Assembly: GCF_003731635.1 (NCBI RefSeq)
Contig: NZ_RCUA01000065.1
Span: forward strand, 276-34,949
DNA length: 34,674 nt
Reading direction: 5' to 3'
Source of the DNA: Marisediminitalea oceani
Lineage (GTDB): Bacteria > Pseudomonadota > Gammaproteobacteria > Enterobacterales > Alteromonadaceae
Part shown: positions 8,493-19,196 of the stretch, one piece after another
How positions within the stretch are numbered: position 1 is the first letter of the stretch
How the letters are laid out: each line of letters opens with the position of its first letter
Notes under the pieces: generated by a model
What the model was told of the DNA's origin: nothing
Databases searched by the model: none
Seen by the model: the letters and a program-made list of their open reading frames with translations, nothing else
Position numbers and translations under genes: made by a program

Positions 8493-8520
8493 AGTATAGA
8501 ACCATCTAAGCATCTGACAA
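8493..8520 (-). promoter_or_regulatory. Sigma-70 type promoter for pilA
   Basis: On the minus strand TTGTCA (8515-8520) and TATACT (8493-8498) are separated by 16 nt, close to the sigma-70 consensus, about 100 nt ahead of the pilA start. A second TATAAT-like box lies near 8532-8537. No convincing sigma-54 (TGGCA-N7-TGC) site was seen, although pilA is RpoN-dependent in several relatives. Confidence 0.55.
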
Positions 8521-8621
8521 GTATTAGGAATTATACTCTAGTGTTGGAAACTGCTACCTATTTGTACAATCCGGCATACGTAAAGATACCTAAGCCAGGG
8601 AATTCAGGCGGTTAGCCGATA

Positions 8622-9482
8622 CTACAAATTTATGCGTAATGACAAATCAACCGCCTTGACATGCTTGGTAAGCGCTCCTGAAGAGATGTAATCCACGCCC
8701 AGCAAGGCCAGAGAAGATAATCTTTCAGAAGTAATATTGCCCGACACCTCCAGTTTACACCGTTTTTGCGTGAGGCTAACTGCGCGTTGGATCTGTTCGT
8801 TAGTAAAATTGTCCAGCATCACAATATCGGCACCGGCATCAATTGCCTGTTGCAATTCCTCCAGGCTTTCTACTTCCACTTCAACCGGTTTACCGGGCGC
8901 CTGTGTTTTGGCTGTACTGATTGCTTCGGCAATACCGCCACAGGCCATTATATGGTTTTCCTTTATAAGGAAGGCGTCGAATAAGCCAATGCGATGGTTT
9001 TTGCCGCCGCCGCAGGCTACCGCGTATTTTTGGGCCAGCCGTAAACCCGGGATGGTTTTGCGAGTATCAAGAATACGGGTGTCAGAACCTGCCAGCAAAC
9101 TGGCATAAAAAGCCGTTTCTGAGGCAGTGCCCGAGAGCAGTTGCAAAAAGTTAAGAGCAGTACGCTCAGCCGTTAACAATGCTCTGGCTGGCCCTTTTAA
9201 CGAAACCAGTACAGAGTCTGCTGATATTTTGTCACCATCTGCTACCTGCCAGCTTTGTTCGATGCTGCTATCTACCAGGCTAAATGCCAGTTGGGCCCAG
9301 GCCACACCACACACTACGCAATCTTCGCGGGTGATAATAGTGGCCGTAGCCTGATGGGCGGAAGGGATCAGATTGGCCGTGATATCGGCACTGGCTTCAG
9401 GCGTGCCGCCGAGGTCTTCGGCCAGCGCCTGGGTAACTTGTTGCTGAATGCTTTGTTGGGATGGCAATGATTGTTGACTCAC
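8622..9482 (-). CDS. nadC: Nicotinate-nucleotide pyrophosphorylase (quinolinate phosphoribosyltransferase)
   Basis: A 286-aa enzyme converting quinolinate and PRPP to nicotinate mononucleotide, CO2 and pyrophosphate in de novo NAD synthesis. Active-site signatures are visible: [16 protein letters not shown], then [11 protein letters not shown], then [10 protein letters not shown], and the EVEVESLEE and MLDNF strands of the barrel. Length is normal. It lies upstream of pilA on the same strand, as in Vibrio and Pseudoalteromonas, with a 231-nt gap holding the pilA promoter. The protease gene lies 14 nt ahead of it, so the two are probably cotranscribed. Confidence 0.96.
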   Translation of the reverse strand: MSQQSLPSQQSIQQQVTQALAEDLGGTPEASADITANLIPSAHQATATIITREDCVVCGVAWAQLAFSLVDSSIEQSWQVADGDKISADSVLVSLKGPARALLTAERTALNFLQLLSGTASETAFYASLLAGSDTRILDTRKTIPGLRLAQKYAVACGGGKNHRIGLFDAFLIKENHIMACGGIAEAISTAKTQAPGKPVEVEVESLEELQQAIDAGADIVMLDNFTNEQIQRAVSLTQKRCKLEVSGNITSERLSSLALLGVDYISSGALTKHVKAVDLSLRINL

Positions 9483-9496
9483 AATAATACTTCTTT

Positions 9497-10015
9497 TTAT
9501 AGGGTACGAAGAATAAGGGTTTCCCCTCGTTGGGTGAATTCTAACTGTTTTAGGGCGCTCATACCCAGCAAAATCTGTTCGCCTTGCATGCCAGGGTTAA
9601 TATTCGCCCCGACATTTTGCAGGGTAATGCCGCCCAGCGTTAGGGTGGCAATTTCGGTAAGCGTAATCTTAACCCGGCCGTTTGCTGTGGAGGCCATACC
9701 GCTGCGCCCGCGTGGCAGGTTAAACTCATCAGCTAAATGGGCTGGAATGGACACACTGGTGGCACCGGTATCAACCAGAAAAACTGCTGGCTTGCCATTG
9801 ATGCTACCACTGACCACATAATGCCCCTGACGATTTTGTTCCAGCCGAATCTCGATTTGCTCGCCTCGCATTATACTCACCGGCTTTTGATTAGGGTTTG
9901 TCTGCTGCTCAAGCAAATCACCAAATACCAGGGTCAGCAGGCCAAATAAACAGGCCCAGGCAAGAATAAGCATCCACTTGGCGGCTTTACTGGTGTCATT
10001 GCTTTGTTGGGTCAT
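9497..10015 (-). CDS. Membrane-anchored retropepsin-like aspartic protease (TIGR02281 type)
   Basis: A 172-aa protein with one N-terminal membrane anchor (about residues 15-35). A clan AA aspartic protease domain follows, with the catalytic motif FLVDTGAT (about residues 80-87), the hydrophobic flap and the C-terminal [13 protein letters not shown] strand. Only one DTG is present, so it should act as a dimer, as retropepsins do. The domain is predicted periplasmic. The substrate is unknown. It diverges from ampD and runs toward nadC. Confidence 0.8.
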   Translation of the reverse strand: MTQQSNDTSKAAKWMLILAWACLFGLLTLVFGDLLEQQTNPNQKPVSIMRGEQIEIRLEQNRQGHYVVSGSINGKPAVFLVDTGATSVSIPAHLADEFNLPRGRSGMASTANGRVKITLTEIATLTLGGITLQNVGANINPGMQGEQILLGMSALKQLEFTQRGETLILRTL

Positions 10016-10090
10016 ACCTTGCCTTTAGATTGTCAACCGGCGACTTCGCTGTCACACTATTCTAATGAATTACTTAAAAAATTCACTACT

Positions 10091-10645
10091 ATGAGTGTTT
10101 CTTATCAATATAAAGACGCAGTAATAAAGGCATCGCCGTTTTTTGATGAGCGGCCAGACGAGAGTGCGGTGAGCGTATTGGTGATCCACAATATTTCGTT
10201 GCCGCCGGGGCAGTTTGGCACCAAAGGCATAGAGCAACTGTTTACCGGCACGCTGGACCCTGATGAGCATCCTTTTTATGCCGAAATCGCCCATTTGCGG
10301 GTATCGGCCCACTGCGTGATCCGCCGTGATGGTTCGGTGGAGCAATATGTGCCCTTTAACAAAAGAGCCTGGCATGCCGGGGTGTCCAGTTTCCAGGGCC
10401 GCGAAAAATGCAATGACTTTGCTATTGGTATCGAGCTTGAAGGTACCGATGAACTGCCTTATACCGAGGCTCAGTATGAATCGCTGGAAGCGGTGAGTGA
10501 GCAGATAATTTCGTTGTATCCGGCTATAACACTGGGCAGAATAGTGGGGCATAACGATATCGCCCCCGGGCGCAAAACCGATCCGGGCGTGGCATTTAAC
10601 TGGGCTGGCTATCGCCAGGCACTTAGTCAACATATAAAAGGGTGA
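10091..10645 (+). CDS. ampD: 1,6-anhydro-N-acetylmuramyl-L-alanine amidase AmpD
   Basis: A 184-aa cytoplasmic zinc amidase that removes the peptide from 1,6-anhydro-muropeptides during cell-wall recycling; its loss derepresses AmpC where AmpR is present. Zinc ligands fit the known enzyme: His33 (VIHN), His154 (GHNDIAPGRK) and Asp164 (TDPG). Glu in IGIELEG is the catalytic-region residue. The start at ATG 10091 gives the normal length and the expected residue numbering; an in-frame start at 10004 would overlap the divergent protease gene. The ribosome-binding site is weak. It is followed 7 nt later by ampE. Confidence 0.95.
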   Translation: MSVSYQYKDAVIKASPFFDERPDESAVSVLVIHNISLPPGQFGTKGIEQLFTGTLDPDEHPFYAEIAHLRVSAHCVIRRDGSVEQYVPFNKRAWHAGVSSFQGREKCNDFAIGIELEGTDELPYTEAQYESLEAVSEQIISLYPAITLGRIVGHNDIAPGRKTDPGVAFNWAGYRQALSQHIKG

Positions 10646-10652
10646 AACCACC

Positions 10653-11513
10653 ATGGTGTTAATCAGTTTGCTATTGGTCTTGTCACTGGAAAGGGCAATT
10701 CGTAAGCAGCCGGTGTGGCATGTTGAAAATCATCTGGGCCAATACCTGCAATGGACACAGGGGCAGGACTGGATAGCCAAACAAAGCGTACCTATTCAAC
10801 TGGTACTGCAAATAGCGCTGCCGGTACTGGTTACCTTTTTAGTGTGTCAGTGGTTATTTGGTGGATTTATCAGCTTTGTATTACAAAGCGTTATATTGTT
10901 CTTGTGCCTGGGCAGTGAGCCTTTGCGCAATACCTATCGTTCATTTCTACAGGCAGCTGAACGCGGCGATTTGGAAGCTTGTCATTTATACACGCGGGAA
11001 CTGGGCCATTGTACTTCGCTTGAAGTCGCCGATGAGCCTACCCAACAGGGGAAAAGTTTTGGCCAGCATTTACTATGGTTAAACTATCAGCATTACGCAG
11101 CAGTGATTATCTTTTTTACCGTGTTTGGCGCTGCCGGTGTAATCGCATACGTGACCAGCAGGGAATGTTTCCGCCTGTGGTGTGAAAGTGACGATGAACG
11201 TAAAAAAGGGATGGCCACATGGATGCATATTCTGGACTGGCTCCCGGTACGTATTACCGCATTCGGATTGTTGTTGGTGGGCCACTTTTCCCGCGCACTA
11301 CCGACATGGCTGAGTTACCTGACGCATCCTTCCATCGCCGGCGAAAAAGTCTTAACCGAAGTCGCGGCTCAAGCCGAAGATGTCGACTTTACTGAATCAC
11401 AACAGGCGGATCCGGCCTGTGAACCTAAGGCCCTGGTGACGCTGGCGAAGCGCAATGTTATGCTGCTGTTGTCTGTTATTGCAGTGCTGACCTTACTTGG
11501 GCTGGTTAACTAG
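10653..11513 (+). CDS. ampE: AmpE-like inner-membrane protein
   Basis: A 286-aa membrane protein of the AmpE/CobD-CbiB-like group. About four membrane segments are visible: near the N-terminus, about 50-90, about 150-170, and the C-terminal LLLSVIAVLTLLGLV. Polar cytosolic stretches lie between them, including the family-like LFLCLGSEPLR followed by YRSFLQAAERGD. AmpE is a proposed beta-lactam-sensing partner of AmpD with unproven mechanism. It is in operon with ampD, and a strong terminator lies 20 nt past its stop. Confidence 0.88.
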   Translation: MVLISLLLVLSLERAIRKQPVWHVENHLGQYLQWTQGQDWIAKQSVPIQLVLQIALPVLVTFLVCQWLFGGFISFVLQSVILFLCLGSEPLRNTYRSFLQAAERGDLEACHLYTRELGHCTSLEVADEPTQQGKSFGQHLLWLNYQHYAAVIIFFTVFGAAGVIAYVTSRECFRLWCESDDERKKGMATWMHILDWLPVRITAFGLLLVGHFSRALPTWLSYLTHPSIAGEKVLTEVAAQAEDVDFTESQQADPACEPKALVTLAKRNVMLLLSVIAVLTLLGLVN

Positions 11514-11534
11514 CGATCCTTATCTCATTAAAAC

Positions 11535-11562
11535 AAGGGCTGCACTGGCAGCCCTTTTCTTT
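11535..11562 (+). terminator. Rho-independent terminator of ampD-ampE
   Basis: A perfect 9-bp stem AAGGGCTGC/GCAGCCCTT (11535-11543 with 11548-11556), a 4-nt loop and a TTTTCTTT tract lie 20 nt after the ampE stop. Confidence 0.88.
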
Positions 11563-11808
11563 ATCTATTCCTTTATAAATCTGATCGTTAACCGCAATCA
11601 GGCGGTACAAATACCCATTGTTGATGGTTTTTTTAACAATACGTGCGATTTTTCAGCATTACAGGTCAGAAGTAAGGTGAATCCAGCAGCCTTTTATCGC
11701 AGTTTTTAGGTGATTGGTAATAAAATGCTGCACTGCAAAACAATGGCTTACCATTTTGTAATTTGTCTAATCTGTAATTAAATTACCGAAAATTGCGATG
11801 TTTTGGGG

Positions 11809-11821
11809 CTGGTTAAACCAG
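11809..11821. promoter_or_regulatory. PdhR-box-like palindrome, distal
   Basis: CTGGTTAAACCAG is a perfect palindrome with the TGGT-N3-ACCA core of the PdhR operator (consensus ATTGGTNNNACCAAT in E. coli). It lies about 200 nt ahead of pdhR in an otherwise gene-free, AT-rich stretch (11563-12020). Function is inferred from core match and position. Confidence 0.45.
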
Positions 11822-11946
11822 TTTGGCCCGTAAAATTTTATGAATAATTTCAAAAGTTAAGTAGTTTGTTACAGAAACTTTATAAAACTTGGTCTATGTT
11901 TACTATTTACCTCCGTGATATTCTGCTCTACACTAATTAGATAGGT

Positions 11947-11966
11947 AAAATGGTAATACCAATTTT
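11947..11966. promoter_or_regulatory. PdhR-box-like operator, proximal to pdhR
   Basis: On the minus strand AATTGGTATTACCATT matches the PdhR consensus except in the outer part of one arm; the core is TGGT-N3-ACCA. It lies about 55 nt ahead of the pdhR ATG, where an autoregulatory operator is expected. The rest of 11563-12020 is AT-rich with candidate promoter hexamers but no ORF. Confidence 0.6.
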
Positions 11967-12020
11967 ATTGTGAACGCATTCTCGTTTACATAGCAATGTT
12001 TCGGAGCCAGAACTCTTCAT

Positions 12021-12773
12021 ATGCAAACCGGCCGCAAAAAGCTTGCAGACGTTATCACCGAGCAACTCGAGTCTATGATCCTCGACGGTTCGCTATTGGC
12101 CGGTCAGCGCTTACCTCCGGAACGTGAACTGGCTGAACAATTTCAGGTCTCACGGCCATCGTTACGTGAAGCCATTGGTAATTTACAAGCCCGCGGGCTG
12201 GTAGAGCGTAAGCAGGGAGGCGGCACTTTTGTTAGCCGTCAGCTTAATTCAGCGATGACCGATCCGCTAATGGCCCTTATCAGTGGCCGGCCGGAAACCC
12301 AGTTTGATTTACTTGAATTCAGGCACGCCCTTGAAGGGATGTCGGCTTATTACGCAGCGTTGCGTGGCCAGCCTGAAGATTATGCGGCACTGCGTGAAGC
12401 ACTGGATCAAATGCCTACGCCCAAACGCACTGAATGCAAACGCGAACAGGCCGAATGCCTGGGGCGCTTTTACGTCATCATGGCGCGCGCCTCACACAAC
12501 ATGGTGTTGCTCCATGTAATGAGCACCATGCAAACCATGCTGGTAGACAATATCGAGCGCAACTTTGAAATGCTGGCCTTGCATGCCAGTGACGAAGCGG
12601 TTGATAACATTGCCCAGCAGCGCAAAGAGATTGTTGAAGCCATTGCAAGCCGGGATCCGGAAGCGGCCCGTCAGGCCTGTAATGCGCACCTTGCCTACAT
12701 CGAAAAAACGTTGTTGGCAATTAATCAGCGAGACAGTCGTGTGCAACGAGCGTTGCGCCGGTTGGAAATTTAA
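12021..12773 (+). CDS. pdhR: Pyruvate-responsive GntR-family repressor PdhR
   Basis: A 250-aa FadR-subfamily GntR regulator. The winged helix (about residues 5-75) shows the classic LPPERELAEQFQVSRPSLREAI and the wing GLVERKQGGGTFV. A helical effector domain follows (about 90-235) with the FRHALEGMSAYYAA helix. In E. coli PdhR represses pdhR-aceEF-lpd and is released by pyruvate. Its place directly upstream of aceE and the operator-like palindromes ahead of it support that identity. A 178-nt gap to aceE leaves room for a second promoter. Confidence 0.94.
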   Translation: MQTGRKKLADVITEQLESMILDGSLLAGQRLPPERELAEQFQVSRPSLREAIGNLQARGLVERKQGGGTFVSRQLNSAMTDPLMALISGRPETQFDLLEFRHALEGMSAYYAALRGQPEDYAALREALDQMPTPKRTECKREQAECLGRFYVIMARASHNMVLLHVMSTMQTMLVDNIERNFEMLALHASDEAVDNIAQQRKEIVEAIASRDPEAARQACNAHLAYIEKTLLAINQRDSRVQRALRRLEI

Positions 12774-12951
12774 GAACACGTGTCGGCTTCGGCAGTATAA
12801 CGAGGCAGTCAGGTAAGTATTACAAAGCGACATGGTGCGGCAGTATCGTTGCCATGTCAGACAATTTGTTAGGTATTTCATCCGCCATATGTGCCGACCA
12901 GCCATATAGAGTGTGGATGTATTTCTATATCAGTAACTATAGGATGGCACC

Positions 12952-15624
12952 ATGAGTGATATGATGCACCAAGATGTTGACCCGCAGGAAACCCAGGAAT
13001 GGCTGGAATCGTTAGAATCGGTTCTGGAGGAAGAAGGGGTAGAACGCGCGCACTTTTTGTTAGAGTCTCTTATTGAGAAAGCCCGCCGCAACGGTGCGCA
13101 CTTGCCGTACGACGCTACCACTGCTTATATCAATACAATCCCGCCGGGGCAGGAACCCACCATGCCAGGCGACCAGACGATTGAAGGTAGCATTCGTAAT
13201 GCACTGCGCTGGAACGCGTTGATGATGGTATTACGGGCGTCTAAAAAAGACCTTGAATTAGGTGGTCACATCTCAAGCTTTGCCTCTTCTGCCATGCTTT
13301 ACGATGTAGGTTTTAACCACTTCTTTAAAGCGCCGAACGACAAAGACGGCGGCGACTTTATTATGTACCAGGGCCACGTTGCGCCGGGTATCTATTCACG
13401 AGCTTATATCGAAGGTCGTTTAACTGAAGACCAGTTAGACGGTTTCCGTCAGGAAGTAGACGGCAAAGGTCTGTCTTCTTATCCGCACCCTAAATTAATG
13501 CCTGAGTTCTGGCAGTTCCCAACAGTATCTATGGGTCTTGGCCCGATGCAGGCTATTTATCAGGCCCGTTTCCTGAAATACCTGACTAACCGTGGTTTAA
13601 AAGACTGTTCTGATCAGCGCGTATGGTGCTTCCTTGGTGACGGTGAAATTGATGAGCCGGAAAGCTTGGGTGCAATTGGTCTGGCATCTCGTGAAGGCCT
13701 GGACAACCTGACTTTCGTGGTTAACTGTAACCTGCAGCGTCTGGACGGTCCGGTACGTGGTAACGGCAAAATTATCCAGGAACTGGAAGGGACCTTCCGC
13801 GGCGCAGGCTGGGAAGTGATCAAGGTTATCTGGGGTCGCTACTGGGATCCACTGTTAGCCCGTGATACTACCGGTAAACTGCTGCAGTTAATGAACGAAA
13901 CCGTAGACGGTGAGTACCAGAACTTCAAAGCGAAGGGCGGTGCTTACACCCGTGAACACTTCTTCGGCAAATATCCGGAACTGAAAGAAATGGTGTCCAA
14001 TATGTCTGACGAAGACATCTGGCGCTTAAACCGTGGTGGTCACGATCCGGTAAAAGTTTACGCAGCGTACGATCGCGCAGTAAACACTAAAGGCCGCCCA
14101 CAGGTTATCCTGGCTAAAACCGTTAAAGGTTATGGTATGGGGGCAGCCGGTGAAGGTAAAAACATTGCTCACCAGGTTAAGAAAATGGACATGGAAGCGA
14201 TCAAACACTATCGCGACCGTTTCAACATTCCGGTTTCTGACGAAGCATTAGAAAAACTGCCATACTACAAGTTTGACGAAGACAGCACAGAGATGAAGTA
14301 TCTGCGCGAGCGTCGTGAAGCCCTTAAAGGTTACATGCCGCGTCGTCTGGCTAAGTCTACTGAAGAACTGCCAGCACCAGCACTGAAAGCCTTTGAGGCA
14401 GTAACTAAAGGCTCTGGTGACCGTGAAATTTCCACCACCATGGCGTTTGTACGCGTACTGACTGCACTGCTTAAAGATAAGCAGATTGGTAAGCGCATAG
14501 TACCAATTATTCCGGATGAAGCCCGTACCTTTGGTATGGAAGGTCTGTTCCGTCAGGTAGGTATTTACTCAAGCCAGGGCCAGAAATACGAGCCGCAGGA
14601 TTCTGATCAGGTAGCTTACTACCGTGAAGACCAGAAAGGTCAGGTACTGCAGGAAGGTATCAACGAGCTGGGCGCCATGGCGTCATGGTTATCAGCAGGT
14701 ACCTCTTACAGCACTAACGATCTGCCAATGGTGCCGTTCTACATTTACTACTCTATGTTTGGTTTCCAGCGTGTGGGTGATTTAGCCTGGGCCGCTGGCG
14801 ACAGCCAGACCCGTGGTTTCTTAGTAGGCGGTACAGCTGGTCGTACAACGCTTAACGGTGAAGGTCTGCAGCACCAGGATGGCCACAGCCATACCCAGGC
14901 GGCGCTTATTCCTAACTGTGTTAGCTACGATCCAACCTACGGCTATGAAGTGGCTGTGATTGTTCAGGATGGTCTGCGCAGAATGCTCGAAGAGCAGGAA
15001 GACGTGTTCTATTACCTCACCGTAATGAACGAAAACTACAAGCAGCCAGCTATGCCTAAGGGCGTTGAAGAAGGCATTATCAAAGGTATCTATAAGTTAG
15101 AGACCATTGGCCGCAGCAACGCGAAGAAGAAAGTTAAACTGCTTGGCTCTGGTACCATTTTAGAGCAGGTACGTACCGCGGCTAACAAGCTGCATGACGA
15201 CTACGGCGTAGCGGTTGAAGTGTACTCAGTACCTTCTTTCAACGAGCTGGCTCGTGACGGTCAGGAGTGTGACCGCTTCAATATGTATCACCCGGATGCG
15301 GATCCCAAAGTGCCATATATCACTGAAGTCCTTAACGAAGGCTTTGACGGCCCGACTATTACCGCTACCGATTACATTAAGAACTACGGTGAGCAGATAC
15401 GTGCTTATGTACCAGGCGCTTACCGCGTACTGGGTACTGATGGTTTTGGTCGTTCGGACAGCCGCGCGAACTTACGTCGCCACTTTGAGGTGGATGCGGA
15501 GTACGTGACTTTTGCAGCGCTTTATGAGCTGTATAAGCAAGGCGAACTGGATGGCAAAACACTCAATAAAGCCATGCAGGATCTGGGTATTGACCCGGAC
15601 AAAATTAACCCGCTGTTCGCATAA
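12952..15624 (+). CDS. aceE: Pyruvate dehydrogenase E1 component (homodimeric)
   Basis: An 890-aa thiamine-diphosphate enzyme that decarboxylates pyruvate and acetylates the lipoyl groups of AceF. The ThDP/Mg motif starts GDGEIDEP and ends NCNLQRLDG (about residues 229-265). The transketolase-like middle domain and the C-terminal domain are complete, including the His-containing loop around [11 protein letters not shown]. Length is close to E. coli AceE (887). The start has AGGATG 5 nt before ATG. A 7-bp inverted repeat (GACATGG/CCATGTC, 12829-12858) lies in the leader. Codon use is that of a highly expressed gene. Confidence 0.97.
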   Translation: MSDMMHQDVDPQETQEWLESLESVLEEEGVERAHFLLESLIEKARRNGAHLPYDATTAYINTIPPGQEPTMPGDQTIEGSIRNALRWNALMMVLRASKKDLELGGHISSFASSAMLYDVGFNHFFKAPNDKDGGDFIMYQGHVAPGIYSRAYIEGRLTEDQLDGFRQEVDGKGLSSYPHPKLMPEFWQFPTVSMGLGPMQAIYQARFLKYLTNRGLKDCSDQRVWCFLGDGEIDEPESLGAIGLASREGLDNLTFVVNCNLQRLDGPVRGNGKIIQELEGTFRGAGWEVIKVIWGRYWDPLLARDTTGKLLQLMNETVDGEYQNFKAKGGAYTREHFFGKYPELKEMVSNMSDEDIWRLNRGGHDPVKVYAAYDRAVNTKGRPQVILAKTVKGYGMGAAGEGKNIAHQVKKMDMEAIKHYRDRFNIPVSDEALEKLPYYKFDEDSTEMKYLRERREALKGYMPRRLAKSTEELPAPALKAFEAVTKGSGDREISTTMAFVRVLTALLKDKQIGKRIVPIIPDEARTFGMEGLFRQVGIYSSQGQKYEPQDSDQVAYYREDQKGQVLQEGINELGAMASWLSAGTSYSTNDLPMVPFYIYYSMFGFQRVGDLAWAAGDSQTRGFLVGGTAGRTTLNGEGLQHQDGHSHTQAALIPNCVSYDPTYGYEVAVIVQDGLRRMLEEQEDVFYYLTVMNENYKQPAMPKGVEEGIIKGIYKLETIGRSNAKKKVKLLGSGTILEQVRTAANKLHDDYGVAVEVYSVPSFNELARDGQECDRFNMYHPDADPKVPYITEVLNEGFDGPTITATDYIKNYGEQIRAYVPGAYRVLGTDGFGRSDSRANLRRHFEVDAEYVTFAALYELYKQGELDGKTLNKAMQDLGIDPDKINPLFA

Positions 15625-15644
15625 GCTCAGGGAGACTGCAAACG

Positions 15645-17642
15645 ATGTCAGACATTAAAGACGTATTAGTACCGGATTTAGGTGAAGATGAAGTTGAAGT
15701 CATTGAACTGTGCGTATCGCCAGGCGATTCGGTTGAAGCCGAAGACGCCCTGGTAACAGTTGAAAGTGACAAAGCCAGCATGGACGTACCAGCACCTTTT
15801 GCCGGTACGCTCAAAGAGCTGTGCGTAAAAGTGGGTGATAAAATCAGCCACAACGACTTACTGGCCAAGCTGGAAGTTGCTGGCGGCGATGCCGCAGAAG
15901 CTCCGGCTCAGGAAGAAAAAACGGAAGAAGCCCCAGCTGCTAAAGAAGAATCTGCGCCAGCAGCCGAACAAAAGCAAGCTGCCGAGCAAAGCAGTGGCGG
16001 TAGCGAAACTATTGAAGTAACGGTACCGGATATTGGTGACTCTGCTGACGTAGACGTTATCGAAATTCTGGTCAGCGCAGGCGACACCGTAGAAGCCGAA
16101 GATGGCCTGATCACCCTTGAAACCGACAAGGCAACCATGGATGTACCAAGCCCACAGGCTGGTAAAGTGGTTGAGGTGAAGGTAAAAGAGGGCGATAAGG
16201 TAAGCGAAGGTTCTCTGGTATTATTGCTTGAGGTTGCCGGTTCTGGAAGCTCAGACAGTGCCCCGGCTGAAAAAGCGGAATCTGCGCCTGCTACCGAATC
16301 TGCACCTGAAGCGGCTGCTGAAGAGCCGGCAGGTGAAGAAGAAATTGAAGTCACCGTACCAGACATTGGCGATGCATCAGACGTTGATGTTATCGAAATC
16401 CTGGTAGCCGAAGGCGATACCGTAGCGGTTGAAGACGGTCTTATCACTCTTGAGACCGATAAAGCTACTATGGATGTACCGTCGCCGAAAGAAGGTGTGG
16501 TCACCAGGTTACTGGTTAAATCCGGTGATAAGGTGTCGAAAGGCGACAAGGTATGTATGCTGAAAGTGGCAGGTAGCGCCAAACCAGCGCCTGCTAAGTC
16601 AGAAAGTGCTGCGTCTGCGCCTAAAGCGGATAGCGCACCAGCTGCCAGCAAGCCTGCAGAACCGAAAAAAGCCCCTGTGCCGCATCATCCTTCGGCCGGT
16701 ACCAAGCCAAAAACAGGTAAAGTGCACGCCTCACCATCGGTGCGTCGTCTTGCCCGTGAGTTTGGTGTGGATTTATCAGAAGTACCAGGCAGTGGTCCTA
16801 AGAACCGTATTCTTAAAGAAGACGTTCAGGCCTATGTGAAAGAAGAGCTGTCTCGTCCGCGTACCACAGCACCAGCTGCTGGTGGTAACGGTGGTGGCCT
16901 GCAGGTACTGGCACAGCCAAAAGTTGATTTTGCTAAGTTTGGTGAAATTGAAGAGAAGCCGCTGACCCGTATCCAGAAGATTTCCGGCCCGAACCTGCAC
17001 CGTAACTGGGTAACTATCCCACACGTAACGCAGTTTGAAGAAGCGGATATCACCGATCTGGAAGCGTTTCGTAAAGAGCAGAATGCCATTGCTGAAAAGC
17101 GCAAGCTGGGCGTAAAAATCACTCCGCTGGTGTTTATGATGAAAGCGGCGGCCGATGCATTACGTGCGTACCCTATCTTTAATACCTCACTGGGTGAGTC
17201 AGGTGAAACCCTGATCCAGAAGAAATACATCCACATCGGTATTGCCGTGGATACGCCGGGAGGCCTGGTAGTACCGGTGGTGCGTGATGTTGATAAGAAA
17301 GGCATTTACGAGCTATCCGAAGAGCTGATGGAAATCAGTAAGAAAGCCCGTGACGGTAAGCTTAAAGCTGCCGACATGCAGGGCAGCTGCTTCACCATCT
17401 CAAGCTTAGGTGGTATTGGTGGTACTGCGTTTACGCCAATTGTAAACGCACCGGATGTCGCTATCCTTGGGGTATCGAAATCTGACATCAAGCCGAAGTG
17501 GAATGGTAAAGAGTTTGAACCTCGCCTGACCGTACCTTTATCGTTGTCATACGACCATCGTGTTATTGACGGCGCGGTCGCAGCAAGGTTTGCTGTACAC
17601 TTGAAGTCAGTACTGGAAGATTTACGCCAGTTAATTCTGTAA
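15645..17642 (+). CDS. aceF: Dihydrolipoamide acetyltransferase E2 with three lipoyl domains
   Basis: A 665-aa core subunit of pyruvate dehydrogenase that passes acetyl groups to CoA. Three N-terminal lipoyl domains have target lysines Lys43 (ESDKASMD), Lys162 and Lys273 (both ETDKATMD), separated by Ala/Pro/Glu-rich linkers. The peripheral subunit-binding domain is at about 359-396 ([16 protein letters not shown]). The catalytic domain fills about 430-665 with the active-site His638 in SYDHRVIDG. Domains 2 and 3 are nearly identical to each other and domain 1 is diverged. It follows aceE by 20 nt with its own ribosome-binding site (CAGGGAG). Confidence 0.97.
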   Translation: MSDIKDVLVPDLGEDEVEVIELCVSPGDSVEAEDALVTVESDKASMDVPAPFAGTLKELCVKVGDKISHNDLLAKLEVAGGDAAEAPAQEEKTEEAPAAKEESAPAAEQKQAAEQSSGGSETIEVTVPDIGDSADVDVIEILVSAGDTVEAEDGLITLETDKATMDVPSPQAGKVVEVKVKEGDKVSEGSLVLLLEVAGSGSSDSAPAEKAESAPATESAPEAAAEEPAGEEEIEVTVPDIGDASDVDVIEILVAEGDTVAVEDGLITLETDKATMDVPSPKEGVVTRLLVKSGDKVSKGDKVCMLKVAGSAKPAPAKSESAASAPKADSAPAASKPAEPKKAPVPHHPSAGTKPKTGKVHASPSVRRLAREFGVDLSEVPGSGPKNRILKEDVQAYVKEELSRPRTTAPAAGGNGGGLQVLAQPKVDFAKFGEIEEKPLTRIQKISGPNLHRNWVTIPHVTQFEEADITDLEAFRKEQNAIAEKRKLGVKITPLVFMMKAAADALRAYPIFNTSLGESGETLIQKKYIHIGIAVDTPGGLVVPVVRDVDKKGIYELSEELMEISKKARDGKLKAADMQGSCFTISSLGGIGGTAFTPIVNAPDVAILGVSKSDIKPKWNGKEFEPRLTVPLSLSYDHRVIDGAVAARFAVHLKSVLEDLRQLIL

Positions 17643-17649
17643 ATCATTG

Positions 17650-17674
17650 TTCGCCCTGCCTCGTGCAGGGCGAA
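17650..17674 (+). terminator. Intergenic hairpin between aceF and lpd
   Basis: A perfect 10-bp stem TTCGCCCTGC/GCAGGGCGAA with a 5-nt loop lies 8 nt after the aceF stop. No T-run follows, so it is more likely a 3'-end stabiliser or partial attenuator than a full terminator. It separates aceEF from lpd, which also serves other 2-oxoacid dehydrogenases. Confidence 0.6.
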
Positions 17675-17775
17675 TCGTAATCTGAATTAGAGAGTTTACC
17701 TTTACTGCTGTGACGCAGCTAGTTACAATTCAGACACTTACATTCGTATAGAAACAGGACAGATTTGAGGTCACG

Positions 17776-19194
17776 ATGAGCGAAATTAAAACGCAGTTAG
17801 TGGTACTAGGCGCCGGCCCCGGCGGCTATTCAGCAGCCTTCCGCGCAGCTGATATGGGGATTGAAACAGTTCTGGTTGACGCCAGAGAAACCCTTGGTGG
17901 TGTATGCTTGAACGTAGGATGTATTCCTTCCAAAGCCCTGCTGCACGTTGCTAAAGTGATGAAAGAAGCCAAGCACCTGGCCAGCCACGGTGTCTCATTC
18001 GGCGAACCTGAAATCGATCTGGATAAAATCCGCGCATACAAAGACGGCGTAGTTGGCCAGCTGACCAAAGGTCTGGCAGGTATGTCTAAAATGCGTAAAG
18101 TTAAGCACGTTCAGGGCTACGGTAAATTTACCGGTGCAAACACCCTGGAAGTGGAAGGCAAAGACGGTAAAACCACCATCTCCTTCGAAAACGCCATTAT
18201 CGCCGCAGGTTCTGAGCCGGTATCTCTGCCGTTCATTCCTGAAGACGACCGCGTAATCGACTCAACCGGCGCGCTGGAAATGAAAGACATTCCGGAAAAA
18301 ATGCTGGTACTGGGCGGTGGTATCATCGGCCTGGAAATGGGGACGGTATACGAAGCACTGGGCTCAAACATTGACGTGGTAGAGTTCCTCGACCAGTTAA
18401 TCCCGGCTGCCGATAAAGACATCATGAAGGTCTTCATGAAGACCTATAAAGAAAAATTCAACATCATGCTGGAAACTAAGGTGACCGGCGTTGAAGCCAA
18501 AGACGATGGCCTGTACGTAAGCTTTGAAGGTAAAAACGCACCGGCTGAGCCAGTACGTTACGACAAGGTACTGGTAGCGGTTGGCCGTAAGCCAAACGGT
18601 GGTCTGGTTGCTGCAGATAAAGCAGGCGTTAAAGTTGACGAGCGCGGCTTTATCTCAGTTGATAAGCAAATGAAAACCAACGTTGGCCACATCTACGCGA
18701 TTGGCGACCTGGTTGGTCAGCCTATGTTGGCCCACAAAGCGGTTCACGAAGGCCATGTGGCTGCTGAGAACATCGCTGGTAAGAAGCACTTCTTCGACCC
18801 ACGTTGCATTCCTTCAGTAGCGTACACTGAGCCAGAAGTGGCTTGGGTTGGTTTAACCGAGAAAGAAGCGAAAGAGCAGGGCGTAAGCTACGAAACAGCC
18901 ACCTTCCCATGGGCTGCTTCGGGTCGTGCGATTGCCTCTGATGCAACTGACGGTATGACCAAAATGATTTTCGACAAAGACTCTGGCCGTGTAATCGGTG
19001 GTGCCATGATTGGTACTAACGCCGGTGAGATGCTGGGCGAAATCGGCTTAGCCATCGAAATGGGCGCCGATGCCGAAGACGTAGCGCTGACTATTCACGC
19101 TCACCCAACGCTGAATGAGTCAATCGGTCTGGCGTCTGAAATCTTCGAAGGTAGCATCACTGATCTGCCAAACCCTAAGGCTAAAAAACGCTAA
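17776..19194 (+). CDS. lpd: Dihydrolipoamide dehydrogenase E3
   Basis: A 472-aa flavoprotein that reoxidises dihydrolipoyl groups of the pyruvate, 2-oxoglutarate and glycine-cleavage complexes with NAD+. The FAD fold GAGPGGYSAAFRA is at the N-terminus. The redox disulfide is GGVCLNVGC (Cys44-Cys49). The NAD fold GGGIIGLEMG is at about 176-185. The C-terminal active-site pair is in HAHPTLNE (His443, Glu448). Length is as in E. coli Lpd. The 133-nt gap from aceF contains a hairpin and possible promoter elements (TTACAA, 18 nt, TATAGA near 17724-17753), suggesting independent transcription too. Confidence 0.97.
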   Translation: MSEIKTQLVVLGAGPGGYSAAFRAADMGIETVLVDARETLGGVCLNVGCIPSKALLHVAKVMKEAKHLASHGVSFGEPEIDLDKIRAYKDGVVGQLTKGLAGMSKMRKVKHVQGYGKFTGANTLEVEGKDGKTTISFENAIIAAGSEPVSLPFIPEDDRVIDSTGALEMKDIPEKMLVLGGGIIGLEMGTVYEALGSNIDVVEFLDQLIPAADKDIMKVFMKTYKEKFNIMLETKVTGVEAKDDGLYVSFEGKNAPAEPVRYDKVLVAVGRKPNGGLVAADKAGVKVDERGFISVDKQMKTNVGHIYAIGDLVGQPMLAHKAVHEGHVAAENIAGKKHFFDPRCIPSVAYTEPEVAWVGLTEKEAKEQGVSYETATFPWAASGRAIASDATDGMTKMIFDKDSGRVIGGAMIGTNAGEMLGEIGLAIEMGADAEDVALTIHAHPTLNESIGLASEIFEGSITDLPNPKAKKR

Positions 19195-19196
19195 AG

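Noticed and set aside
8418..8621. Sigma-54 promoter for pilA
   Set aside because: No TGGCA-N7-TGC pair at correct spacing; the sigma-70 hexamers fit better.
10004..10090. Longer AmpD N-terminus starting at 10004
   Set aside because: It would overlap the divergent protease gene start and add 29 residues unlike AmpD. ATG 10091 gives the family length and zinc-ligand numbering.
15908..16651. 247-aa minus-strand ORF opposite aceF
   Set aside because: Antisense shadow of the Ala/Pro/Glu-rich lipoyl-linker region; no start signals and low-complexity product.
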